Of a stretch of DNA of 63,326 nt, positions 1-6,782 are shown piece after piece. The notes under the pieces were generated by a model. The model saw only the letters and a list, made by a program, of their open reading frames with translations. It was not told the DNA's origin and ran no database searches. Made by a program: the position numbers and the translations under genes. This stretch comes from Bacteroidota bacterium (GTDB lineage: Bacteria > Bacteroidota > Bacteroidia > Cytophagales > Cyclobacteriaceae): contig QGUY01000001.1 in assembly GCA_003242315.1 (NCBI GenBank), positions 1 to 63,326 of the forward strand, written 5' to 3'. Position 1 is the stretch's first letter, and each line of letters starts with the position of its first letter.

Positions 1-106
1 TGCACACGAAGTGGCACTCAAGTACAAACTTAACGTGATCGAAGCTCAAAAGACCAAGAAAAAGGAAAAATACATTCCTTGCCCGACGTTCATCAAGGTC
101 GACTAA
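1..106 (+). CDS. 3' end of an unrecognised protein
   Basis: Only the last 34 codons lie in the window (frame beginning at base 2, TAA at 104-106). The visible tail is lysine-rich and ends in CPTFIKVD. It is an open frame up to the edge with ordinary codons, so it is probably the end of a real gene. I do not recognise the family and assign no function. An 8-bp tandem repeat follows almost directly after the stop. Confidence 0.55.
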   Translation, partial: AHEVALKYKLNVIEAQKTKKKEKYIPCPTFIKVD

Positions 107-108
107 GC

Positions 109-132
109 GTGCTGATGTGTTGATGTACTGAG
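109..132. repeat. 8-bp tandem repeat, copy 1 (reverse orientation)
   Basis: Three 8-bp units are seen: GTGCTGAT, GTGTTGAT, GTACTGAG. Their reverse complement matches the ACATCAAC-type units at 16812-16851 and 32532-32573. It sits 3 bases after the stop of the first gene. Function unknown. Confidence 0.5.
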
Positions 133-278
133 GTTTCTGTCATCTCATGCCTCCGCTTCGGGCTTCAGGTTGATCTGGCGTCCAATCTTATGACGATACG
201 GCTCGCGGTGCAGGAGCCTGTCGAGGGGCGATCTCTCCTGAATTTCTGTTTTTCCATATTTCCTTATTTCTCTATTCA

Positions 279-286
279 TAAATTTG
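279..286 (+). promoter_or_regulatory. Candidate -7 box (TAAATTTG) before the CCA-adding enzyme
   Basis: TAAATTTG matches the Bacteroidota -7 consensus TAnnTTTG exactly. No TTTG is present 19 bases upstream. The ATG at 291 is only 4 bases downstream, so if this box is used the transcript would start at or very near the ATG (leaderless). The match could also be chance in this AT-rich stretch. Confidence 0.3.
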
Positions 287-290
287 GCGG

Positions 291-1712
291 ATGGACTTTA
301 CATCGTACCTGGATAGAGAGATCTTTCGCGCGGTTGCACAGGCGGCGGAAGCATCGGGCGTGGATGCGTATGTTGTCGGAGGGCATGTGCGTGACATCGT
401 GCTTGGGCGGCCATCCAAGGACATCGATTTCGTCTGTGTGGGAAGCGGTATTGCGCTGGCAAAGAAAACGGCTGCAATACTGGGTTCTGGAATTAAGGTC
501 AACTTCTTCAGCAATTTTGGTACGGCACAGTTTCGATACGAAGATCTGGATATCGAGTTTGTTGGCGCGCGAAAAGAGTCTTATAGTCGCGACTCCCGAA
601 AGCCGGTCGTCGAAGATGGTACACTGGAAGACGACCTGAAGCGGCGCGACTTCACCATCAATTGCATGGCGATATCGTTGAACCGGCAAAATTACGGCGC
701 ACTGATCGATCCCTATGATGGGATGACCGACCTCAAAAAAAAGATCATTCGTACACCGCAGGATCCCGCTGTTACATTTTCCGATGACCCGCTGCGAATG
801 ATGCGTGCGATACGATTCGCCGCGCAGTTGAATTTCGATATCGAACCCGATACCTATGCGGCTATCGTGCAGCAGGCATCGCGGCTGAAGATCGTTTCGC
901 AGGAGCGCATCACGGATGAGTTAAACAAGATCATAGCAAGCAAAGTACCCTCCTATGGATTCAAATTGCTGTTTCATAGTGGATTGCTCAAGCAGTTTTT
1001 TCCGGAGCTTGTCGCATTGCACGGCGTGGAATATGTAGGCAACAACGCACATAAGGATAACTTCTTTCATACGCTGCAGGTGCTCGACAATGTGGCAAAG
1101 GTTTCTGACGACCTGTGGCTGCGATGGGCCGCTATTCTCCATGATATCGCGAAGCCGGCAACCAAGAGGTACGACAAGGATCATGGCTGGACTTTTCATG
1201 GTCATGAAGACAAAGGCGCCCGTATGGTTCCTGGTATTTTCCGACGGCTGAAACTCCCGCTTAACGAAAACATGACCCGGGTGCAGAAGCTCGTGCGCCT
1301 CCATTTACGTCCAATTCCCCTCGCAAAGGAGGTGACCGACTCCGCGATACGCCGCCTGCTTTTCGACGCTGGCGACGACATTGACGCTCTGATGACCCTT
1401 TGCCGCGCCGATGTAACCTCGAAAAACCCTGAAAAGGTGAACCGGTTTCTCAGGAACTTCGACCTCGTAGAACAGAAAATGGCGGAGGTCGAGCAGAAGG
1501 ACCACATCAGGAACTTCCAGCCCCCCGTTTCCGGCGATGAAATCATGGCGATGTTTGGTATCCCGCCGAGCCGTATTGTTGGGGAACTCAAGGAGGAGAT
1601 CAAAGAGGCAATCCTGGACGGCCGCATCGCAAATGACCGGGAACAGGCCCTGGGCCTGTTGAGGGAAATTGCCGAAGCCCGAGGCCTCAAACCCCAAAAT
1701 GCGGGCGCCTGA
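291..1712 (+). CDS. cca: CCA-adding tRNA nucleotidyltransferase with HD domain
   Basis: This class II tRNA nucleotidyltransferase/poly(A) polymerase-type protein (473 aa) would add or repair the 3' CCA of tRNAs in the cytoplasm. The N-terminal catalytic domain has the GGHVRD motif (about residues 30-35) and the metal-binding DxD pair (DID, residues 44-46), followed by the RRDFTIN motif near residue 125 and an RNA-binding helical region. A C-terminal HD domain has its HD pair at residues 284-285 (LHDIAKP). Length and architecture are normal for the HD-containing bacterial form. The ATG at 291 is chosen because family alignment begins right there (YLD near residue 6). The frame is intact. A poly(A)-polymerase role is possible, but the HD-fused form is usually CCA-adding. 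Confidence 0.9.
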   Translation: MDFTSYLDREIFRAVAQAAEASGVDAYVVGGHVRDIVLGRPSKDIDFVCVGSGIALAKKTAAILGSGIKVNFFSNFGTAQFRYEDLDIEFVGARKESYSRDSRKPVVEDGTLEDDLKRRDFTINCMAISLNRQNYGALIDPYDGMTDLKKKIIRTPQDPAVTFSDDPLRMMRAIRFAAQLNFDIEPDTYAAIVQQASRLKIVSQERITDELNKIIASKVPSYGFKLLFHSGLLKQFFPELVALHGVEYVGNNAHKDNFFHTLQVLDNVAKVSDDLWLRWAAILHDIAKPATKRYDKDHGWTFHGHEDKGARMVPGIFRRLKLPLNENMTRVQKLVRLHLRPIPLAKEVTDSAIRRLLFDAGDDIDALMTLCRADVTSKNPEKVNRFLRNFDLVEQKMAEVEQKDHIRNFQPPVSGDEIMAMFGIPPSRIVGELKEEIKEAILDGRIANDREQALGLLREIAEARGLKPQNAGA

Positions 1713-1732
1713 GCGGAAATCGTGCAACCTTT

Positions 1733-2329
1733 TTGCCCGGGCGTTGTTATTTAGTTGATTGTACCACCTGCTTGGATTACCGGGTTTCGAACATACACGA
1801 CGAATTGATCGAACGCTGCCGGAAGGGGGATTCCCGGGCCTTCAGGCGTCTGTATGAATTGTACTCCAAGGCGATGTACAACACGGCATTACGGATCACC
1901 GGCGACAGCGACGACGCTGGCGACGTGTTGCAGGAAGCGTTTATAAGCGCTTTCAATAATCTCGACCGGTACCGGCACGATGCGACATTCGGCTCGTGGC
2001 TGAAGAGGATTGTGATCAACAAGGCAATCAATCACATCCGCAAGCGACGGACAGTCGCGTTACCCGAGGACGCGGAATGGGACGTACCCGACGAGCCGGA
2101 GATTGAAATTGAGGTGGGAGAGGAGACGGTCAGGCGTATTCGTGAAGCCATAGGCCAGCTGCCGGACGGATACCGCACTGTATTATCGCTGTACCTGATC
2201 GAGGGATACGACCATCAGGAGATCAGTGAGATCATGGGGGTTTCTGTCTCTACATCCAAATCGCAACTCAACCGGGCGAAAGCCAGGTTAAAAGAAATGC
2301 TAACTACGCGCCATGAAAGAGAGAATTGA
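1733..2329 (+). CDS. ECF-type RNA polymerase sigma factor
   Basis: This sigma-70 family protein of the extracytoplasmic-function class (about 185-198 aa) would redirect RNA polymerase to a small regulon. Region 2 spans roughly residues 25-95 (FRRLYELYSKAMYN, DVLQEAFISAF) and region 4 roughly 140-190 (LPDGYRTVLSLYLIEGYDHQEIS, then a helix-turn-helix). No ATG is available. The longest frame starts at TTG 1733, and a later TTG near 1772 would leave the region-2 start (IHDELIERC) intact, so the start is uncertain. The end overlaps the next gene by 17 bases, a usual arrangement for a sigma factor and its membrane partner. The regulon cannot be told from the sequence. Confidence 0.85.
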   Translation: MPGRCYLVDCTTCLDYRVSNIHDELIERCRKGDSRAFRRLYELYSKAMYNTALRITGDSDDAGDVLQEAFISAFNNLDRYRHDATFGSWLKRIVINKAINHIRKRRTVALPEDAEWDVPDEPEIEIEVGEETVRRIREAIGQLPDGYRTVLSLYLIEGYDHQEISEIMGVSVSTSKSQLNRAKARLKEMLTTRHEREN

Positions 2330-2825
2330 AGAATTCATTCGCAAGAACAGGGATTCTTTCGACGACCAGGTGCCGGCCGAGTCAGTCTGGAACCGCATCG
2401 AGGAAAAGTTACCAAGCACGCCTCCTTCCCTTTGGAATAGGCTGTCCGTTTGGAGGGCGGCGGCGGTGTTGTTCATGGGATTGTCGCTGTATCTCGCTTT
2501 GCGTCCGGCAGCGTCGGTTAACACGGACCAACAGGCCATTCGTGAATTTGCCGACGTCGAAAAATACTACAATGACCAGATAGCCCGGACGGTTCAGCTC
2601 ATCGACACGTACGGCAGCAAAGAGGGGCTGAACGGGTTTACACAAGACCTCCATCAACTCGAAGCCATGTACCTTGTCCTCAAGGAAGAGATGGAGCGAA
2701 ACCCCAGTGCTAAAGTCAGGGATGCATTGGTACTAAACCTGCTCGTGCGCATCGACCTTCTTACGCAGCAGTTGCAGAAGTTGGATGCCGGTGCGAGAGA
2801 AAACAAGCAAGGAAGGGAATCCTAA
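2313..2825 (+). CDS. Single-pass membrane protein, probable anti-sigma partner
   Basis: This 170-aa protein has a soluble N-terminal part of about 45 residues with the pattern PAESVWNRIEEKL, one membrane segment at about residues 47-64, and a charged helical C-terminal part. The N-terminal pattern resembles cytoplasmic anti-sigma helices seen beside ECF factors in Bacteroidota. No zinc-finger HxxxCxxC is present, so it is not a ZAS-type anti-sigma. It overlaps the upstream ECF sigma gene by 17 bases and is surely co-translated with it. The anti-sigma role is inferred from context and layout; no enzyme domain is visible. Confidence 0.6.
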   Translation: MKERIEEFIRKNRDSFDDQVPAESVWNRIEEKLPSTPPSLWNRLSVWRAAAVLFMGLSLYLALRPAASVNTDQQAIREFADVEKYYNDQIARTVQLIDTYGSKEGLNGFTQDLHQLEAMYLVLKEEMERNPSAKVRDALVLNLLVRIDLLTQQLQKLDAGARENKQGRES

Positions 2826-2850
2826 CTGATCGCTAATTACTGCCCACTGC

Positions 2851-3567
2851 CTATTGCCAACTCGACTCGCTCAGTTCAAAATGCTCCTTCGCGGAGTCCA
2901 CAATCCGCATGTTGTCGCACTTCAGAATGCGGGCGGGAAATTTCTTTATGATCCGGTAATCGTGAGTGGCCATGAGGATGGCCGTTCCGCTCTTGTTGAT
3001 TTGCTGAAAGAGTTTGAGGATGCCGTCTGACACAGTGGGATCGAGATTGCCGGTAGGTTCGTCGGCAAGCAAAATCTGTGGTTCGTTGAGGAGCGCCCTG
3101 GCGATAACCACCCGTTGCTGCTCGCCACCTGAAAGCTGGTGAGGCATCTTTCTTTCAACGGACCCGAGGCCGACCTGCATAAGTACTTCAGACATTCGCG
3201 CGCGCATCTTACCCTTGTCGCGCCAGCCCGTTGCCTGCATGACGAACAACAGGTTTTCTGCGACGGTACGGTCGGAAAACAACTGAAAATCCTGGAAAAT
3301 GATGCCGAGCTTCCTGCGCAGCAAGGGAACTTCCGAAGGGCGGATATCGCGAATTGAGTAACCCGCCACCACGATTTCACCAAGCCTCAGAGGAAGGTCG
3401 GCATAAAGTGTCTTGAGCAGTGAAGACTTGCCCGAGCCCGTCTTGCCCACAAGAAACACGAATTCACCCTTGGCGATTTCGAAGTCGACATTTTCAAGAA
3501 CCGTATTATGGTCCTGGAAAATGCAGGCGTCTTTGACCTTTACTACGGGTTCATTGGAAAACATCAC
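2851..3567 (-). CDS. ftsE: FtsE-like ABC transporter ATP-binding protein
   Basis: The protein is 238 aa. All ABC ATPase motifs are present: Walker A GKTGSGKSS (41-49), Q-loop FQDFQ (91-95), signature LSGGEQQR (145-152), Walker B ILLADE (165-170) and H-loop His near 202. Sequence style (RRKLGIIFQDFQL, LADEPTGNLDP) is that of FtsE, which with the membrane protein FtsX transmits cell-division signals to septal peptidoglycan hydrolases. No ftsX-like gene is adjacent; FtsX is often unlinked in this phylum. The start could be either Met of the initial MM. LolD/MacB-type ATPases share these motifs, so FtsE is likely but not certain. Confidence 0.75.
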   Translation of the reverse strand: MMFSNEPVVKVKDACIFQDHNTVLENVDFEIAKGEFVFLVGKTGSGKSSLLKTLYADLPLRLGEIVVAGYSIRDIRPSEVPLLRRKLGIIFQDFQLFSDRTVAENLLFVMQATGWRDKGKMRARMSEVLMQVGLGSVERKMPHQLSGGEQQRVVIARALLNEPQILLADEPTGNLDPTVSDGILKLFQQINKSGTAILMATHDYRIIKKFPARILKCDNMRIVDSAKEHFELSESSWQ

Positions 3568-3591
3568 CTCGGGTTTAGTCCGGAGAAAGCA

Positions 3592-4272
3592 TCAGGCCGG
3601 CACCTTCTCTGAGGCGCGGGCGTTCACTTTCTTATGATCGGCGAGGAATTTTTCGAGACCGATGTCTGTCAGCGGGTGCTTCAAGAGTCCCGTAATAACA
3701 TTCAGCGGGCATGTGGCCACATCTGCTCCGATTTCAGCGCACTTAATTAGATGTATCGTGTGGCGAATGGATGCAGCGAGGATTTCGGTTTCGAAGGCGT
3801 AGTTGTCGTAGATGAGACGGATCTGGCGGATCAGCTCAACGCCATCCTGTGACACGTCGTCCAGTCTCCCGAGGAACGGCGATACATAGCTCGCACCGGC
3901 TTTAGCGGCAAGCAACGCCTGTCCCGGTGAAAACACCAGTGTACAGTTTGTGCGAATTCCTTCAGCAGCGAATTTCTTGATCGCCTTCACGCCGTCGCGG
4001 ATCATGGGTACCTTGACGACGATCTTGTCGTCAATCTTGGCAAGCTCCCTTCCTTCCTTTATGATGTTGTCGAAGTCCGTCGCGATTACTTCGGCGCTGA
4101 CGTTGTTGTCGACAATATTACAGATGGCCTTGTAGTGCTCCCGGATGTTTGATTCGCCACTGATGCCCTCTTTCGCCATGAGGGAGGGGTTGGTGGTTAC
4201 GCCATCCAGCACGCCAAGATCGTAGGCCTCCTGGATCTCTTTGAGGTTCGCAGTGTCAATGAAAAATTTCAT
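3592..4272 (-). CDS. Transaldolase / fructose-6-phosphate aldolase family protein
   Basis: The 226-aa protein belongs to the short transaldolase family (subfamily 3B/FSA-like), a TIM-barrel Schiff-base aldolase. The N-terminal MKFFIDTANL, the VTTNPSL motif (about 25-31) and the catalytic lysine in KVPM (Lys87) are all visible, and length is normal (about 215-230). It most likely transfers dihydroxyacetone units between sugar phosphates in the non-oxidative pentose phosphate pathway; distinguishing transaldolase from fructose-6-phosphate aldolase needs biochemistry. It lies 24 bases upstream of the FtsE-like gene on the same strand. A TAAATTTG box precedes it. Confidence 0.87.
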   Translation of the reverse strand: MKFFIDTANLKEIQEAYDLGVLDGVTTNPSLMAKEGISGESNIREHYKAICNIVDNNVSAEVIATDFDNIIKEGRELAKIDDKIVVKVPMIRDGVKAIKKFAAEGIRTNCTLVFSPGQALLAAKAGASYVSPFLGRLDDVSQDGVELIRQIRLIYDNYAFETEILAASIRHTIHLIKCAEIGADVATCPLNVITGLLKHPLTDIGLEKFLADHKKVNARASEKVPA

Positions 4273-4293
4273 ACTTTCTTAACGGTTAGTGCT

Positions 4294-4301
4294 CAAATTT
4301 A
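4294..4301 (-). promoter_or_regulatory. -7 promoter box (TAAATTTG) of the transaldolase gene
   Basis: On the minus strand TAAATTTG fits the Bacteroidota TAnnTTTG box. A degenerate -33 element (TTGG) lies 19 bases upstream at 4321-4324. The distance to the ATG at 4272 gives a leader of about 15 nt. Confidence 0.5.
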
Positions 4302-4385
4302 ATTCCTGATCCCCGGCCCCCCAATCCATTTCCGGGACAACGTGTTCAATCTAGCCAAATTGTGCTAAAACGGTAGGCAAAAAGA

Positions 4386-4476
4386 GGCAAACCGGGCATC
4401 GCACCGCTACAACCGCCTGCCCTTGCTACCTTCCGGTCCTGGGGGATTCAGCAGGAGCTGGTCGTGCCGGTTTGCC
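4386..4476 (-). ncRNA. ffs: Signal recognition particle RNA, small bacterial type (4.5S-like)
   Basis: Read on the minus strand the region holds the SRP domain IV core: GGACCGGAAGGTAGCAAGGG, closely matching the conserved asymmetric loop and GGAA tetraloop of E. coli 4.5S RNA. The terminal arms GCAAACCGG (5', complementing 4467-4475) and CCGGTTTGC (3', complementing 4387-4395) pair to close the long hairpin. Size, about 90 nt, fits the short bacterial form without an Alu domain. It would bind Ffh and direct ribosomes with signal sequences to the membrane. A TACCTTTG promoter box lies just upstream. The ends are estimated from the closing stem. Confidence 0.9.
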
Positions 4477-4481
4477 AGACG

Positions 4482-4489
4482 CAAAGGTA
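4482..4489 (-). promoter_or_regulatory. ffs: -7 promoter box (TACCTTTG) of SRP RNA
   Basis: TACCTTTG on the minus strand is a full match to TAnnTTTG and ends 6 bases before the predicted 5' end of the SRP RNA, which is the expected distance to a start site. No clear -33 TTTG is seen 19 bases upstream. Confidence 0.6.
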
Positions 4490-4527
4490 CTAAAAAAAGT
4501 GTCGCAGACGCAGTTACCAACGCAAAG

Positions 4528-4767
4528 TCAGGCCAATCCGGAAAGATACAAGTTGAACTCCATGGCGCTGGTTTCATCGAAACCATCGGCTTCGAGGTCT
4601 TCCAGTATGTGCTCGTCGAAGGCGAGTTCCCTTTTTTCGACGCGTCCGTCGTCGAAACGCGTAAGTTCGATGCCGGTCAGGCGAATGGGATTTAATTTCA
4701 ACAGGATTTTGTACCCTTCGAAGTCGCGCTTGAAATACTGATGTACTACATTGCTGCCCTTAGCCAT
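4528..4767 (-). CDS. Small conserved hypothetical protein (79 aa)
   Basis: The frame extends upstream to 4902, but the likely start is the ATG at 4767 (MAKGSNVVHQYFKRDF), preceded by AAAGAAAG and giving an acidic 79-aa protein without signal or membrane segment. The pattern (a GYKILLKLNPI strand, then an acidic tail rich in E and D) looks like a small folded cytosolic protein. I do not recognise a named family. It lies between SRP RNA and a divergent acetyltransferase; the upstream extension would overlap that divergent gene by 124 bases and is rejected. Confidence 0.6.
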   Translation of the reverse strand: MAKGSNVVHQYFKRDFEGYKILLKLNPIRLTGIELTRFDDGRVEKRELAFDEHILEDLEADGFDETSAMEFNLYLSGLA

Positions 4768-4778
4768 GGTTACTTTCT

Positions 4779-5345
4779 TTGTCTGTGGAACGCCTCGAGC
4801 TTGACGAGCGATTTGAAACGGAGAGGCTGATATTCCGGCGTCTAATGTACGAAGACGCGGAGGAAATCTTTTACGCCTACGCCAGCAAACCCGAAGCGAC
4901 ACGCTTCGTGTCGTGGCCTACCCATCGTACGGTGGCGGACACGCAGCGCTTTCTCATGCAAACGCGTGCTGCCTGGGCTTCCGGCACGGATTACTCATTT
5001 TCAATCCGCCTGAAAAACAGTCACCGCCTGATCGGTAGCATCGGTGCCCTTAATGAGTACGGAAAAATCCAGTTTGGATACATTATCTCTCCACTCCAAT
5101 GGAACAAGGGTTATGCGACGGAAGCTACACGTAAGTTCATGGAACTACTCTCCGGACAGCCCGGCGTTTATCGCATCGGAACCCTCGTCGACGCGGCCAA
5201 CATAGCCTCGCAACGTGTGCTCGAGAAAAGTGGCCTCATTGTAGAAGCACGCCTGACGAAATGGCTCCGGTTCATCAACCAGAACAATGAACCGCGCGAT
5301 TGCATTCTTTACCGCTATCCCCTTCCGGATCGCGACGCTCAATAG
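4779..5345 (+). CDS. GNAT family N-acetyltransferase, RimJ/RimL type
   Basis: This acetyl-CoA dependent acetyltransferase is up to 188 aa. The N-terminal ETERLIFRRL, the beta-strand GSIGALNEYGKIQFGY and the acetyl-CoA loop NKGYATEATRK (about 108-118), followed by NIASQRVLEKSG (about 140-155), are standard for the RimJ/RimL-type GNAT fold, which acetylates protein N-termini or small amines. The substrate cannot be predicted. The start is TTG 4779 or GTG 4785; both keep the first conserved strand, and no ATG is available before residue 23. It is divergent from the 79-aa gene with only about 11 bases between them. Confidence 0.83.
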   Translation: MSVERLELDERFETERLIFRRLMYEDAEEIFYAYASKPEATRFVSWPTHRTVADTQRFLMQTRAAWASGTDYSFSIRLKNSHRLIGSIGALNEYGKIQFGYIISPLQWNKGYATEATRKFMELLSGQPGVYRIGTLVDAANIASQRVLEKSGLIVEARLTKWLRFINQNNEPRDCILYRYPLPDRDAQ

Positions 5346-5585
5346 CTGATCGGCCCTTTTCCAGATACTGGCCTTTGTCTTGCCAGATTGGGACTACCAG
5401 TTGCCACTAAAATGCTTTTTCAGTCCAAAAAAGCGGAAATAGTCTGCTGGCACGAGTCTGGCATATTCCTGAGTGCCATTAGACGCATTGAACCGGGGTT
5501 GGTTCATGTTTGGGTTGGAGGCGCTGATCGGACCTGTTTGGAGTAGAGGAATCTGGTCAGCGCTTTTTCTATGACCAGGAAATAC

Positions 5586-6725
5586 ATGATACGCATCGTA
5601 CACATAGCCATGAACCGATCGACAGACTGTCGTCTGTCCGACCTGCGCCGCATGGTCAACTTCCTCGCGGAAGCGGAATCCAGGCTCGGCCTGCAGGTTT
5701 CGATTTGGGAAATTGGCAGCAGCCGACTCGGCGTGGATGTCGATGGCGTCAAGCACCGGTCGTTTGGCATTCAATCCAATCGATTCACCCTATCGCCGGC
5801 GTTGAGGAAAGCACTCGAAATGCTTCGTCCGGATTCCATAGTACACCTTCACGGGGGGTTCGTTCCTGAATTTTTTGCGATATCCCGCTTTATCAGAAAA
5901 TCATCGCTCAAGCTGAGGCTCGTGCTTTCACCGCACGGCGATTACAGTGAAATTCGTCTTCGAAGCCTGTCACCGCTTCGCAAAGCGTATTACTATCTTT
6001 TCGAACGCCCCGTCATCCGCGAAGCGTCACTCGTTCACCTGCTCGGACCGACAGAAGTAAATGGTTACAACTTCTTCATCCAGCAGAATACCCCATTCGT
6101 TTGCCTGCCCGATGGAATTGCCAATGGATTGCCATGCCACGCAAACGAACGACAACCCGGGAAAGACCCGTTCGTCGTCACCTATGGTGGTGACATCAAT
6201 ATCGTGGCGCGGGGTCTCGACTTACTGATTGATGCGTTCACGAAGTTTTACCTCGAGGTTGCCACGCCGGTGGAACTGTGGATACTGGGGCAGGGAAAAG
6301 ATCTTGACGCATTGCGACTTCTCGCTGACAGGGCGGGCATGGAGAAACGCATAAAGTTCTTTGGACGGCTCTCCCGTAAAAAGCGGGAGGAACTGTTCTG
6401 CCGAAGCAGTGTTTATATCTGTCCAAGCCGCAACGGAAATTGTTCGGATCACGCGTTGGAAGCCGCGGCGCTGGGTGTGCCCATGATCGTCAGCGAGGAA
6501 ACCAATCTTGGATCGTTTGTAAGACAACACGAGGCGGGCTGGTGCCTTCAACGCAATACTGCAGAACATCTGCGCCAGGCGTTGCACGAGGCATATGTCT
6601 GTTACAAGAGCAATCCCGCAGCTTACGCGAAACTTCAGCATCGCAGCCTCACCATGGTACGGGAGGAATTTAATTGGAATACCCTTGCCCGTAAGTGGAA
6701 AGAGGTATACTCGTCAGTTTCCTGA
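5586..6725 (+). CDS. Glycosyltransferase (GT4-like, GT-B fold)
   Basis: This 379-aa protein has the two-domain GT-B layout. The N-terminal half contains a Rossmann-like start (MIRIVHIA) and SPHGDYSEIR. The C-terminal half begins near VVTYGGDI and has LWILGQGKDLDALRLL, KIKFFGRLSRKKREELF, and the nucleotide-sugar binding region PSRNGNCSDHALEAAALGVP with SEETNLGSFV after it. It would transfer a sugar from a nucleotide donor to a surface glycan or lipid in the cytoplasm. No other glycan genes surround it. An upstream in-frame ATG exists at 5571, but AGGAAA sits just before the ATG at 5586, which also begins the first conserved strand. Confidence 0.82.
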   Translation: MIRIVHIAMNRSTDCRLSDLRRMVNFLAEAESRLGLQVSIWEIGSSRLGVDVDGVKHRSFGIQSNRFTLSPALRKALEMLRPDSIVHLHGGFVPEFFAISRFIRKSSLKLRLVLSPHGDYSEIRLRSLSPLRKAYYYLFERPVIREASLVHLLGPTEVNGYNFFIQQNTPFVCLPDGIANGLPCHANERQPGKDPFVVTYGGDINIVARGLDLLIDAFTKFYLEVATPVELWILGQGKDLDALRLLADRAGMEKRIKFFGRLSRKKREELFCRSSVYICPSRNGNCSDHALEAAALGVPMIVSEETNLGSFVRQHEAGWCLQRNTAEHLRQALHEAYVCYKSNPAAYAKLQHRSLTMVREEFNWNTLARKWKEVYSSVS

Positions 6726-6757
6726 TACAAGCCTGAAACGAATGTCGGGTATTCTCA

Positions 6758-6765
6758 TAACTTTG
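6758..6765 (+). promoter_or_regulatory. -7 promoter box (TAACTTTG) of the M13 peptidase gene
   Basis: TAACTTTG fits TAnnTTTG exactly and lies 17 bases before the ATG at 6783, giving a leader of about 10 nt. The -33 position is not a clear TTTG. Confidence 0.5.
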
Positions 6766-6782
6766 CACAAAACTGCGAAGTC

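Noticed and set aside
4768..4902. N-terminal extension of the 79-aa gene upstream of 4767
   Set aside because: The extension is Arg-rich, overlaps the divergent acetyltransferase gene and lacks any conserved pattern; the ATG at 4767 has a better context.
5346..5570. Possible gene or terminator in the gap before the glycosyltransferase
   Set aside because: No frame with support is found. A weak GCTTTTT/AAAAAGC stem at 5414-5434 and a repeated GCTGATCGG 9-mer are visible, but neither is convincing as a feature.
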